Shown here piece by piece: positions 44,332-54,088 of a stretch of 64,000 nucleotides of DNA (within the stretch, counting starts at the first letter, position 1; each line of letters starts with the position of its first letter). The notes beneath the pieces are model-generated. The model saw only the letters and a list, made by a program, of their open reading frames with translations. It did no database searches and was not told the origin of the DNA. The stretch covers positions 186,001 to 250,000 of the forward strand of contig JBBIUV010000015.1 in assembly GCA_037440065.1 (NCBI GenBank), in the 5' to 3' direction. Position numbers and translations under genes: made by a program. This stretch comes from UBA1563 sp037440065. GTDB taxonomy: Bacteria; Bacteroidota; Ignavibacteria; Ignavibacteriales; Ignavibacteriaceae.

Positions 44332-45945
44332 ATGAATGTAACCGTATTAAAGAAAATTCGCGTTGCTGTTTCGCTTTTGTTTTTTCTTTTCACTTTAAGC
44401 CTTTTTCTTGATTATCGAAATATCCTTCCGCCATCGATATATTCATCGGTTTTGTTTCTACAATTCATTCCTTCATTTGTAAAATTTACGAGCATTATCG
44501 GAATCAGTGCAGTTGGTTTTGTTGCGGTTTTACTTCTTACCCTTTTTTCGGGGAGAGTTTATTGTTCCTCAATTTGTCCGCTTGGAACTTTTCAAGACGT
44601 AATATCTTTTATTTCAAGGAAATTGAAAAAGAAAAAAAAGAAGAGAGAATTCCTTCGATATGACAAAGAGAAAAAATGGTGGCGGTATTCTTTCCTTGTG
44701 TTAGCAGTCATTCCGTTTCTCGGTGGAACTATCTTTTTTATTAATCTTCTTGATCCCTATAGCAGTTTTGGGAAAATATCCTCGCATCTATTTCGCCCTT
44801 TATTGATAGTTGCAAACAACTCTGTCGCTTATCTTTTTGAAAAGATGAACATGTACGTTGTTTATCCGTTTGAGTTCAAAGGAGTCGAAATTTATTCTTT
44901 CCTATTTGCGTTTGCAATATTTATGCTTGTCGTTTACCTGTCATTTACAAAAGGAAGATTGTATTGTAACACGGTTTGCCCGGTTGGGACTTTGCTCGGT
45001 TTAGTTTCAAAATATTCTTTTGTAAAAATTACTGTTGATGAGAAGAGTTGCAAGTCTTGCGGAATCTGTGCTCGCGTCTGCAAATCAAATTGTATCGATA
45101 CAAAAATGAAAACGGTTGATTTCGACCGTTGTGTTGCATGTTTTAATTGCATCGATGTTTGTCCAACAGACGGAATGAAATTCGAATACGGATTTCTTTC
45201 TTCATCTAAAAAGAATCAGCAAAACTTAGATGAAACAGAAATAAATGAAAAAGATGAAAAAGTCAGTGATTCAAAAAGAAATTTTTTGTTTAACACTTTG
45301 GTTTATGCAATTGGATTATCTGGAATATCGTTAGGTCAAATTAAAATTACTCCGAAGAAAGAAAGTAAAGTTGCGGTGTTTAGAAAAAATCCGGTTACAC
45401 CTCCCGGCTCGCAAAGCAGAAATAACTTTACAGAACATTGTACATCGTGTCATTTATGTTTGAGTGTTTGTCCAACGCAAGTTTTACAGCCGGCCTATAT
45501 AGAGTATGGATTGCTAGGCATGTTGCAGCCGCGAATGGATTACCAAACCGGCTTTTGTAATTTTGAATGCAAATTGTGCGGAGATGTCTGTCCAACGAAC
45601 GCAATTTCTCCAATCTCACTTGAAGAAAAAAAATTAAAACAACTTGGCAAAGCAAAATTTGTAAAAGACAATTGCATTGTTAATACTGAAAATACTGACT
45701 GCGGTGCATGCTCTGAACATTGTCCGACCAAAGCAGTGAATATGGTTCCTTACAAAAACAAGTTGGTAATTCCCGAGGTGAAAGAAGAGTTTTGCATCGG
45801 CTGCGGTGCTTGTGAGTTTGCGTGCCCCACAAAACCGTACAAAGCAATTTATGTTGAAGGAAATCCAAAACACTTGACTGCAAAACTCAATAAAGAAAAA
45901 AAGATTGAACAGAAAGTAGACTACAAAGAAGAATTTCCGTTTTAA
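44332..45945 (+). CDS. NapH/MauN-like membrane polyferredoxin
   Basis: The 537-residue protein has about five N-terminal membrane helices with two CxxxCP loops as in NapH (CSSICPLGTFQDV at about 80, CNTVCPVGTLLG at about 214), then 4Fe-4S domains: CKSCGICARVC, CVACFNCIDVC, CTSCHLCLSVC, CNFECKLCGDVC, a DCGACSEHC block and CIGCGACEFAC. Between the second and third domains is a short Tat-like or hydrophobic segment (SKRNFLFNTLVYAIGLSG). It likely passes electrons across or along the membrane, with a DUF362 partner upstream. Its last codons overlap the convergent DUF4440 gene by four bases. Confidence 0.88.
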   Translation: MNVTVLKKIRVAVSLLFFLFTLSLFLDYRNILPPSIYSSVLFLQFIPSFVKFTSIIGISAVGFVAVLLLTLFSGRVYCSSICPLGTFQDVISFISRKLKKKKKKREFLRYDKEKKWWRYSFLVLAVIPFLGGTIFFINLLDPYSSFGKISSHLFRPLLIVANNSVAYLFEKMNMYVVYPFEFKGVEIYSFLFAFAIFMLVVYLSFTKGRLYCNTVCPVGTLLGLVSKYSFVKITVDEKSCKSCGICARVCKSNCIDTKMKTVDFDRCVACFNCIDVCPTDGMKFEYGFLSSSKKNQQNLDETEINEKDEKVSDSKRNFLFNTLVYAIGLSGISLGQIKITPKKESKVAVFRKNPVTPPGSQSRNNFTEHCTSCHLCLSVCPTQVLQPAYIEYGLLGMLQPRMDYQTGFCNFECKLCGDVCPTNAISPISLEEKKLKQLGKAKFVKDNCIVNTENTDCGACSEHCPTKAVNMVPYKNKLVIPEVKEEFCIGCGACEFACPTKPYKAIYVEGNPKHLTAKLNKEKKIEQKVDYKEEFPF

Positions 45946-46403
45946 GGTTTTTCTTTTTCTAATCCGTCATTCCCGGTATCTAGAACAAATTTCCATTTTC
46001 CTTTTTTATCTTTCTTCCAAAAGGTTGTATAAGTTCCGTAGCTAGGTTTTTCACTAGCGTTTTTTATTTTTAATTCCCAGGTGCCGTAAGTATATCCCAT
46101 ATCGCCGGAGGAAGAAACATCCGCGTATAAAGGTTTCCAGGTTAAGATGTAAGAAGAATCGCTGCTCTTTTTGTAGAGTTCTTCAATTGCTTTTCTTCCT
46201 TCAATTGGATAACTGTTTGGACGAAGTAAAACGCCGTCATCAGCAACATAAGCAAGAAACGCTTTGTGGAATCCTTCTTTTACTGACAGATTAGAAAATT
46301 CAATATCAGCCTTTTTTATTGCCTCTTTTGCTTTCTCAATTTTAGTTTGAGTGAAGCTGACCGAAACGAAAAGACACAAGAACAAGAAACTTATTTTCTT
46401 CAT
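45942..46403 (-). CDS. Exported DUF4440 / NTF2-like protein
   Basis: The 153-residue product has a signal peptide (ISFLFLCLFVSVSFTQ) and a single NTF2-like fold of the DUF4440 type (EGFHKAFLAYVADDGVLLRP, GYTYGTWELK, YTTFWKKDKKGKWKFVLDTG). Such domains bind small hydrophobic ligands or act as accessory enzymes; no function can be given. It starts two bases after the CocE/NonD gene ends, so it is in the same minus-strand unit. Confidence 0.85.
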   Translation of the reverse strand: MKKISFLFLCLFVSVSFTQTKIEKAKEAIKKADIEFSNLSVKEGFHKAFLAYVADDGVLLRPNSYPIEGRKAIEELYKKSSDSSYILTWKPLYADVSSSGDMGYTYGTWELKIKNASEKPSYGTYTTFWKKDKKGKWKFVLDTGNDGLEKEKP

Positions 46404-46404
46404 T

Positions 46405-48270
46405 TTAATTCTCCTTTAACAAATTGATTTTGATAGCTGACTGATATTTTTCCGAGTGATAAACTCGATGTGTAGCTTTTTGAAAATCATTTTCGTTAGC
46501 ATTATAAATATCACAAAACTTTTGCGGATTGCGGTCGAAGAAGGGGAACCAACTGCTTTGTATCTGCACCATTATTTTATGTCCTTTAAGGAAAGTGTGG
46601 GCAACATCCTGCAAAGTTAATTTTACTTTTGTCACTTCTCCAGGCTTGAATGGTTCCGGGTGCTCATAACTATTTCTAAATTTACCGCGCATTATCTCAC
46701 CTCGTATTAACTGCTGAAATCCTCCCATTTCATATTGCTGTGGATTGGGTTTTGGATTTTCTGCATCATCAGGAAATACATCAATCACTTTTACAACCCA
46801 ATCGGCATCTGTTCCCGTTGTTGAAACATAAAGTTCTGCTTCAATCGGTCCAACGACCGTAAGGCTATCCTCTAGAACATCAGTTTGATAAACCAGTACG
46901 TCCGGTCGAGCGGCTGCAAACCTTTGATCTTCAATCATATATTCACGGTTGTAAAATGAGCGAGAGTCCAATTGTTTTGCGGTGTAAGGAATCGGTTTGT
47001 TTGGATCACTTAGAAATTCTTCAAAAGAATTTTTCGTGGAATTATCAAATGATAATTTCTTTTCGTCAGTGATGAATAAATTTTTCACTTCGGATTTTTT
47101 GGGAGGCCATGTATCAAACTTTCTCCACTGATTTGACCCTGTGATAAATATTGATGCCTCCGGCAATGCTGGAGAACCTTTGCCTTTTAAATAATAATTA
47201 AAGAAAGGAAATTCAATACTGTCTTGATAATACTCGCTGGTATTGCTTCCGAAAGAAATTGCGTTCAGTTCATTTCCTTTGGTTCGATTCCAGCCGCCGT
47301 GAGTCCACGGACCCATCACGAGCGAGTTAAATATTTTTGGATTCTTTTCTTCGATTGATTGATATGTGTGTAACGCGCCATATAAATCCTCCGCATCGTA
47401 CCATCCGCCAACAGTTAACACTGCCGGTTTTATTTTATTGAAATGCGGAAACGTGTTTCTAGACTGCCAAAACTCATCATACGATCCATGCTGAATTACT
47501 TCATCCCAGAACGAAATATTATTCTTAAAATATTTTTCATTCACATTTTTTAGCGGGCCCAAGTTCAAAAAGAAGTTATAGGCATCAGGCGAAGGAGCGC
47601 TAAATCCGGTTCCCCAATCTGTTGTTGGAGTCGGCCGGGGTAAACCAAAAACGGAGAAGAAATCAAACGTCATTAGTAATGATAACGCGCCGTTGTGGTG
47701 CATATCATCACCAACAAACCAATTTACAATGGGTGCTTGAGGAGAAACTGCTTTTAAATTCGGATGTGCATCAATCGTTCCCATCGCAGTATAAAATCCG
47801 GGATAAGATATTCCCCACATTCCCACATTCCCGTTGTGATGTTTTAAATTTTTTATCAACCAATCAATCGTATCGTACGTATCGCTTGATTCATCAACAT
47901 CAGTGGAAGACTTTTTTTCGGGAATGAAAGGACGCATATTAACATATTCACCTTCGGATAAAAATTTACCGCGAACATCCTGATAAACGAAAATGTATCC
48001 ATCAGTTGTAAACGTTGCCGATGGTCCGAGATATTTAGTAAGATTATTCTCGCCGTAAGGAGCAATAGTGTAAGGTGTGCGAAGAAATAAGATCGGATAA
48101 TCTTGTGTTGTATCTTTTGGCGTGTAAACCGCAGTGAACAACTTTGCGCCGTCGCGCATTGGAATTTGATATTCGTGTTTTATATAATGTTCTACAATAT
48201 AAGCTGCGTCTTGTGCACTGCTCTGAACTCCAATAAAGAAAAGAATCAGAAACAAGAATTTGATTTTCAT
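46405..48270 (-). CDS. CocE/NonD-family alpha/beta hydrolase (X-Pro dipeptidyl-peptidase type)
   Basis: The 621-residue exported enzyme has a signal peptide (FLFLILFFIGVQSSAQ) and the S15 catalytic set: Ser in GMWGISYPGFYTAMG, Asp in GGWYDAEDLYGALHTY and His in GPWTHGGWNRTKG. The C-terminal X-Pro dipeptidyl-peptidase beta domain follows from about 400. These enzymes hydrolyse peptides at Xaa-Pro or acyl esters such as cocaine or glutaryl compounds. It lies 6 bases downstream of the S9 peptidase gene, so both may act in peptide use. Confidence 0.9.
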   Translation of the reverse strand: MKIKFLFLILFFIGVQSSAQDAAYIVEHYIKHEYQIPMRDGAKLFTAVYTPKDTTQDYPILFLRTPYTIAPYGENNLTKYLGPSATFTTDGYIFVYQDVRGKFLSEGEYVNMRPFIPEKKSSTDVDESSDTYDTIDWLIKNLKHHNGNVGMWGISYPGFYTAMGTIDAHPNLKAVSPQAPIVNWFVGDDMHHNGALSLLMTFDFFSVFGLPRPTPTTDWGTGFSAPSPDAYNFFLNLGPLKNVNEKYFKNNISFWDEVIQHGSYDEFWQSRNTFPHFNKIKPAVLTVGGWYDAEDLYGALHTYQSIEEKNPKIFNSLVMGPWTHGGWNRTKGNELNAISFGSNTSEYYQDSIEFPFFNYYLKGKGSPALPEASIFITGSNQWRKFDTWPPKKSEVKNLFITDEKKLSFDNSTKNSFEEFLSDPNKPIPYTAKQLDSRSFYNREYMIEDQRFAAARPDVLVYQTDVLEDSLTVVGPIEAELYVSTTGTDADWVVKVIDVFPDDAENPKPNPQQYEMGGFQQLIRGEIMRGKFRNSYEHPEPFKPGEVTKVKLTLQDVAHTFLKGHKIMVQIQSSWFPFFDRNPQKFCDIYNANENDFQKATHRVYHSEKYQSAIKINLLKEN

Positions 48271-48276
48271 ATTTTT

Positions 48277-50211
48277 TTACCTTATTAAGTTGTCTTCAAG
48301 AAACAAAACAATTGCGTTATTATAATAATCGATGTTGCCCTTTTTACGGAAACCATGTCCTTCATCTTTTGCGAGAAGGTACCAAACATTTCCGCGGTTT
48401 TCTCTTACCACTTTAACAATTTGTTCTGCCTCGGTTGCAGGAACCCGCGGATCATTTAATCCTTGAATCACAAAAAGTGGTTTTGTAATTTTATGTGCGT
48501 TTGTGGTTGGAGAAATTTTATTGAGGAATTCTTTCATCGCCGGAATGCGTTCATCTCCATATTCCACGCGGCGCAAATCTCTTCTATACGCTTGAGTATT
48601 TTCAAGGAATGTTACAAAGTTGCTGATACCGACAACATCAATTGCGCAAGCAAGTCTGTCGTTAAAATGTGTCATGGAAGAAAGAACCATATAACCTCCG
48701 TACGAACCTCCATAGACGCAGACTTTTTTCACATCGAGATCAGGCTGTGTTGCTACCCAGTCCAACAGTTTGCCAATATCTTCAACCGATTTTTCTCTAT
48801 TCTCCCAGTTATCAAGCGAAAGATAAGTTTTTCCATAACCGGTTGAACCTCGAACATTCGGAGCAAGAACGGCAACGCCAAGTTCATTAACTAAAAATTG
48901 CGTGAACGAGGAAAAGCTTGGGAGATACTGTCCTTCCGGTCCACCGTGAATATTAATTACAACCGGAACCGGACCTTTCTTGTTTTTAGGTTTGAAAAGA
49001 TATGCTGGGATCATTCTAGCTTTTCCGTTTAAAGAATCAAACGTTGGGTATTGAATGAGTTCGGGTGAAGTGAAAGTATCTGTGTTTAATCCTCCAACTT
49101 CACTGAAAGTCCAACGGGTAAGTTTATTGTTTTTTAAATTTACCGAAAAAATATCTCCCGGTGTTGTAGAAGTATTTGATGCTAAGGCGAGTTCTTTATC
49201 ATCGGGACTAAAAGTAAAACCACCGATAATTCCTTGCGGCAAGTTTTTTATCTCGGAATATTTTCTTGTTTTGGTGTTTAGAAGATAAAGCTTGTAGATA
49301 CCTCCTTCGTTGGTTGTGAAGGCTAACTTATCACCTTTATTTGAAAGAGTGAAGCCAACTACATCCCAAGGAATTTTTTGTGTTAAGTCTGCGAACTGTT
49401 TAGAGTTTATGTCATAATATTTTAAAACTTGAAATTCTGAGTTTTGATCGGAGGTGATAAAAATGCCTTTCCCATCTTTTGAGAATGCCGCACCGCCGTA
49501 TGCAATTTTTTCAGAAGTTGGATTAATTTGCTCCAGTTTACCCGAAGCAAGATCAAGATGATAAAAATAACTTTCGTTTGCTGAAACTGATTTTTCAATT
49601 AGTAATGATTTGTCATCCGGTGACCAATCAGCAACTGACCAAGAACCCTCAACTTGTAAAATCATTTTAGGAGCAGAAGTGAAATTGTTGATATACAAAT
49701 CGTAATCTTTTCCATTGCGTTGAGTGCTATAGTAAGCAAACTTATCACCTTTCTTAGACCAGTTTACACCACCGTTCAATGATTTTCCATCCGAGAGCAA
49801 CTTATATGAACCGCTTTTCAAATCGAATAAATAAATTTGAGCAAATTCATTTCCACCAACATCTTTTAAAAATATAAATTCTTTTTTAGCTTTATCGGGA
49901 TTAATGGAAGCGCCGTTTATTGGTTCAGGGAAAAATGTGATTTGTCGTCTTGTGCCGCCTGGAGTTTGTACATGGTGTATTTGTGCAGTTTCACCAAACC
50001 GGGTTGAAATCAAAATACCTTCGCCATTTGGAAGCCAACCACTCAAACCGGCGGAACGTGTATTTTGATACTGATTCATCTTCTCAATTATTCGTTGGGG
50101 AATATCGGGAATTCCTTCAATAACAAGATTTCCTTTTTCTTTTCGCTCAACTTGCGCCAATAACGAAACAGAAATTAAAAGAAATAACATGGAGATTTTT
50201 AGAGCCTGCAT
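48277..50211 (-). CDS. Exported S9 prolyl-oligopeptidase-family peptidase
   Basis: The 644-residue product has a signal peptide (ISMLFLLISVSLLAQ), a WD40/PD40-type propeller from about 30 to 380 (SPDDKSLLIE, SKDGKGIFITSD, SPDDKELALAS) and a C-terminal alpha/beta hydrolase with catalytic Ser in YGGSYGGYMVLSSM, Asp in GLNDPRVPATEAEQ and His in KDEGHGFRKKGN. It cleaves peptides of limited size after Pro or hydrophobic residues. AAGGAG is eight bases before the ATG. It lies 59 bases downstream of metH on the same strand, but the two functions are unrelated. Confidence 0.93.
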   Translation of the reverse strand: MQALKISMLFLLISVSLLAQVERKEKGNLVIEGIPDIPQRIIEKMNQYQNTRSAGLSGWLPNGEGILISTRFGETAQIHHVQTPGGTRRQITFFPEPINGASINPDKAKKEFIFLKDVGGNEFAQIYLFDLKSGSYKLLSDGKSLNGGVNWSKKGDKFAYYSTQRNGKDYDLYINNFTSAPKMILQVEGSWSVADWSPDDKSLLIEKSVSANESYFYHLDLASGKLEQINPTSEKIAYGGAAFSKDGKGIFITSDQNSEFQVLKYYDINSKQFADLTQKIPWDVVGFTLSNKGDKLAFTTNEGGIYKLYLLNTKTRKYSEIKNLPQGIIGGFTFSPDDKELALASNTSTTPGDIFSVNLKNNKLTRWTFSEVGGLNTDTFTSPELIQYPTFDSLNGKARMIPAYLFKPKNKKGPVPVVINIHGGPEGQYLPSFSSFTQFLVNELGVAVLAPNVRGSTGYGKTYLSLDNWENREKSVEDIGKLLDWVATQPDLDVKKVCVYGGSYGGYMVLSSMTHFNDRLACAIDVVGISNFVTFLENTQAYRRDLRRVEYGDERIPAMKEFLNKISPTTNAHKITKPLFVIQGLNDPRVPATEAEQIVKVVRENRGNVWYLLAKDEGHGFRKKGNIDYYNNAIVLFLEDNLIR

Positions 50212-50270
50212 TTTTACTCCTTATTGACTTGAAAAATAATTTCGAGTGATTGTTTTATAGCGCTCCGCGT

Positions 50271-53200
50271 CTAGTCATAATTTAAGTTCGGGCGAAGCCA
50301 TTTTTCTACTTCTTCAATACTCATTCCTTTTCGCTTGTGGTAATCAAGCACTTGGTCTTTGCTAATTTTCCCAACGTTAAAATATTTTGCATCAGGATGA
50401 GCAAAGTATAACCCACTTACGGAGGCCGTGGGATACATTGCCAGACTTTCTGTTAACCGAATACCTGTGTTTTTTTCAACTTGCAGTAAATCAAAAATAA
50501 TTTTCTTTTCCGTATGATCGGGTTGAGCCGGATAACCGGGAGCTGGACGAATGCCGCGGTATTTTTCTTTTACTAATTCATCACTCGATAAATTTTCCTT
50601 CTCAGCATATCCCCAAAATTCTTTTCTAACTTTTTCGTGGAGATGTTCTGCAAAAGCTTCAGCTAGTCTATCTGCAAGCGCTTTAACCATAATGCTGTTG
50701 TAATCGTCATGGTCTTTTTCAAATTTCTCAATGAGTTTTTCTATTCCAATTCCGGTTGTTACAGCGAATGCACCGATATAATCATTTACTCCGCTTTCTT
50801 TAGGAGCAATGAAATCAGCAAGGGCAAGATTGCTGGCTGTCTCAGCTTTAGTATTTTGGTTGCGGAGGGTATGAAGTGAGTGTAAAATTCTCTTTCTAGA
50901 TTCATCAGCGTAAACTTCAATATCGTCACCGTCACTATTTGCCGGGAATAGACCAACAACTCCGTTTGTTTGTAAAAGTTTTTCGGAAATGATTTTGTCG
51001 AGAAGTTTGTTTGCATCATCAAAAAGTTTTTTTGCTTCAGCTCCATTATTCGGATCATCAAATATCTTCGGATACTTTCCTTTCATCTCCCAAGTTTGGA
51101 AGAAGGGAGTCCAGTCAATGTAATTGCGTAAAATTTCAAGCGAATAATTTTCTAAAACCGTAACTCCAGGTTTTTTGGGAACAGAAATCCGTTCATGATT
51201 CCAATCGCAAGAAAATCTGTTTTTTCTCGCATCTTCTATTGAAAGATAATTTTTCTCTTCTCTTTTCTTTAAATGATCTTCGCGAAGTTTTGTGTATTCG
51301 GTTTTGACTTTATCTTCAAATACTTTACGAACATTTCCATCTTGATTAACCAGGTTGCTTACTACCGGAACACTGCGTGATGCATCCAGTACGTGAATAA
51401 CCGCGCCGCTGTAATGCGGTGCAATTTTAACAGCAGTATGAATTCGTGAAGTTGTCGCTCCACCAATCATGAGAGGGAGTTTCATTTCTCTGCGTTCCAT
51501 TTCTTTTGCGACTTCCACCATCACTTCGAGAGAAGGGGTGATAAGTCCACTTAACCCAATAACATCGACGTTTTCTTTAACCGCGGTATCAAGAATTTTT
51601 TCAGTCGGAACCATAACTCCAAGATCAATTACATTGTAGCTATTGCAACCGAGTACAACGCCAACAATATTTTTGCCTATGTCGTGTACATCACCTTTTA
51701 CAGTTGCCATCAAAACTTTGCCAACTTGGCTCGAATCTTTTGCTTCAGCTTTTTCTGCTTCAATGAAAGGAATTAGATATGCCACAGCTTTTTTCATCAC
51801 GCGTGCGCTTTTAACCACTTGCGGGAGGAACATTTTCCCGGCGCCGAAAAGATCACCAACGGCGTTCATTCCAGCCATCAAGGGACCTTCAATTACACCG
51901 ATGGCTTGTGGATAAAGTTTGCGGGCTTCTTCCGTATCCTCATCAATGTAATCAACGATGCCCTTTATAAGTGCATGCTTTAACCGTTCTTGAACCTTGG
52001 CGTTTCGCCATTCATCAACGACGGCAGCTTCTTTCCCTTTTTGTTTTACACTATCGGCAAACGAAATCAAACGTTCTGTTGCATCCGGTTTTCGGTTCAG
52101 CAAAACATCTTCTACAAGCTCAAGTAAATCTTTTGGAATTTCTTCATAGACTTCAAGTTGTCCGGCGTTTACGATTCCCATATCCATTCCGGCTTTGATT
52201 GCATGATACAAGAAAGCCGAATGCATCGCTTCTCGAACAAGGTTATTTCCGCGGAACGAAAATGAAACGTTACTTACACCACCGCTCACTTTTGCGTGAG
52301 GCAGATGCTGCTTTATCCATCGAGTTGCTTCGATGAAGTCCACAGCGTAATTATTATGCTCTTCTATTCCTGTTGCAACGGTAAGAATGTTCGGATCGAA
52401 AATAATATCGTGCGGTGGAAAACCGATTTCATCAACAAGAATTTTGTAAGCACGTTCGCAAATAGCAATTCGTCTTTCATAGGAATCAGCTTGTCCATCT
52501 TCGTCAAAAGCCATGACAATTACAGCAGCGCCGTATTCCAAAACTTTTCTTGCATGCTCACGGAATGCCTCTTCGCCTTCTTTCATGCTTATGGAATTGA
52601 CGATGCTTTTTCCTTGAATACATTTCAAGCCGGATTCAATCACACTCCATTTTGATGAATCAAGCATGATGGGGATGCGCGCAATGTCGGGTTCTGCTTG
52701 AAGAAGATTTACAAATTTCTTCATCGCTTCTTCGGAGTCGAGCATTCCTTCGTCCATATTGATGTCAATTACTTGTGCACCGTTTTCAACTTGCTGGCGC
52801 GCAACAGAAAGCGCCGACTCGTAATCACCGTTCAAAATCATTTTTGCAAAAGCTTTTGAACCGGCTACGTTTGTACGTTCACCTACATTTACAAAATTTG
52901 TTTCGGGGCGAATGACGAGCGGCTCGAGTCCGCTTAAACTTAAATAAAAATCTTTTTGCTGAATTTCGCGAGGAGAAAAATTCTTCACCATTTCAGCAAT
53001 TGCTTTAATGTGTTCCGGAGTTGTACCGCAGCACCCGCCAACAATGTTGAATAAATTTTCGGAGGCGAAATCTTTTAAAGTTGAAGACATCATTGTCGCC
53101 GTTTCATCATATTCACCAAAGTGATTTGGCAATCCAGCATTAGGGTAAACGCTAACGTTGCACGTTGCAACGCGTGAAAGTTCTTTTAAAAACGGACGCA

Positions 53201-53963
53201 TTTGCGTTGCACCAAGAGAGCAATTTAAACCAACGCTTAAAAGATTTTTTGTGTGGGAGATCGAAATCCAAAACGCTTCGGTCGTTTGTCCGGAGAGCGT
53301 TCTTCCGCTTTGATCCACTACAGTTCCTGAAATCATAACTGGAATTTCTTTGCCGATCTTTAGGGTGTATTCGCTAATAGCAAAGATCGCTGCCTTGGCA
53401 TTAAGCGTATCAAAAACAGTCTCAACAAGAAGAATATCAACTCCGCCATCGATCAGACCGCGTAGTTGTTCGGTATAACTTTCAACAACTTCATCAAAAG
53501 TTACCGCACGAAAACCGGGATCGTTCACATCGGGAGAAAGTGAAAGCGTTTTATTCAATGGTCCTAAAACTCCGGCGACGAATCTTGGTTTGTCTGCGTT
53601 TTGTTTTGTAAATTCTTCAGCCGCTTCTTTTGCAAGTTTCGCAGCATTAAAATTTAAATCATACACAAGCGATTCAGCTTTGTAATCCGCTTGTGAAATT
53701 GAGGTTGAGTTAAAAGTGTTTGTCTCAATAATATCAGCGCCGGCTCTGAGATATTCGCGGTGAATGTTTTTAATTATTTCAGGCTGCGTAAGAGAAAGGA
53801 GGTCATTATTTCCCTTCAAATCGTGAGGATGATTCTTGAATCGTTCTCCACGAAAATCTTCTTCTTTTAAATTGTGACGCTGAATCATCGTTCCCATTGC
53901 GCCATCGAGCACAAGAATTCTTTCTTTTAACAGGTCTTGTAATATTTCTAATTTTGTCTTCAT
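50271..53963 (-). CDS. metH: Cobalamin-dependent methionine synthase
   Basis: At 1230 residues it has the complete MetH layout: an N-terminal homocysteine-binding barrel with the zinc Cys pair (VGGCCGTTPEHI, about 305-316), a pterin-binding domain (FVNVGERTNVAGSKAF, about 355), the cobalamin cap helices, a cobalamin-binding Rossmann domain with the axial histidine in DVHDIGKNIVGVVLGC, and the C-terminal AdoMet activation domain (RPAPGYPAQPDH). It transfers the methyl group of methyltetrahydrofolate to homocysteine. Being B12-dependent it implies cobalamin uptake or synthesis elsewhere. I see no cobalamin riboswitch in its 125-base upstream gap. Confidence 0.98.
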   Translation of the reverse strand: MKTKLEILQDLLKERILVLDGAMGTMIQRHNLKEEDFRGERFKNHPHDLKGNNDLLSLTQPEIIKNIHREYLRAGADIIETNTFNSTSISQADYKAESLVYDLNFNAAKLAKEAAEEFTKQNADKPRFVAGVLGPLNKTLSLSPDVNDPGFRAVTFDEVVESYTEQLRGLIDGGVDILLVETVFDTLNAKAAIFAISEYTLKIGKEIPVMISGTVVDQSGRTLSGQTTEAFWISISHTKNLLSVGLNCSLGATQMRPFLKELSRVATCNVSVYPNAGLPNHFGEYDETATMMSSTLKDFASENLFNIVGGCCGTTPEHIKAIAEMVKNFSPREIQQKDFYLSLSGLEPLVIRPETNFVNVGERTNVAGSKAFAKMILNGDYESALSVARQQVENGAQVIDINMDEGMLDSEEAMKKFVNLLQAEPDIARIPIMLDSSKWSVIESGLKCIQGKSIVNSISMKEGEEAFREHARKVLEYGAAVIVMAFDEDGQADSYERRIAICERAYKILVDEIGFPPHDIIFDPNILTVATGIEEHNNYAVDFIEATRWIKQHLPHAKVSGGVSNVSFSFRGNNLVREAMHSAFLYHAIKAGMDMGIVNAGQLEVYEEIPKDLLELVEDVLLNRKPDATERLISFADSVKQKGKEAAVVDEWRNAKVQERLKHALIKGIVDYIDEDTEEARKLYPQAIGVIEGPLMAGMNAVGDLFGAGKMFLPQVVKSARVMKKAVAYLIPFIEAEKAEAKDSSQVGKVLMATVKGDVHDIGKNIVGVVLGCNSYNVIDLGVMVPTEKILDTAVKENVDVIGLSGLITPSLEVMVEVAKEMERREMKLPLMIGGATTSRIHTAVKIAPHYSGAVIHVLDASRSVPVVSNLVNQDGNVRKVFEDKVKTEYTKLREDHLKKREEKNYLSIEDARKNRFSCDWNHERISVPKKPGVTVLENYSLEILRNYIDWTPFFQTWEMKGKYPKIFDDPNNGAEAKKLFDDANKLLDKIISEKLLQTNGVVGLFPANSDGDDIEVYADESRKRILHSLHTLRNQNTKAETASNLALADFIAPKESGVNDYIGAFAVTTGIGIEKLIEKFEKDHDDYNSIMVKALADRLAEAFAEHLHEKVRKEFWGYAEKENLSSDELVKEKYRGIRPAPGYPAQPDHTEKKIIFDLLQVEKNTGIRLTESLAMYPTASVSGLYFAHPDAKYFNVGKISKDQVLDYHKRKGMSIEEVEKWLRPNLNYD

Positions 53964-54064
53964 ATTTCTTTAGATAAACTGAAAGAGGACTCTGTTTTTA
54001 GCAGACTTATCTATTTCGGATTCCGTTTTCATTGTTAAACAACTTTAATTAAATTTCGTTCAAA

Positions 54065-54070
54065 TATAAT
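54065..54070 (+). promoter_or_regulatory. Possible -10 element of hldD
   Basis: TATAAT lies 19 bases before the hldD ATG. No good -35 hexamer sits at 16-18 bases; the best TTG is 27 bases upstream. On the opposite strand the overlapping bases read TATATTTG, which would serve metH. Weak evidence. Confidence 0.25.
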
Positions 54071-54088
54071 AAAAGTTACAGGAAGAAA

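Noticed and set aside
47622..47927. 101-residue plus-strand frame inside the CocE/NonD gene
   Set aside because: Composition is Gln/Arg/Ser-rich with no hydrophobic pattern and it opposes a well-supported gene.
52296..52655. 119-residue frame antisense to metH
   Set aside because: It is entirely inside metH, with no homologous domain seen and no ribosome site.
53964..54088. Possible cobalamin riboswitch upstream of metH
   Set aside because: The 125-base gap is too short for the usual roughly 200-base fold and lacks the conserved B12-box core.
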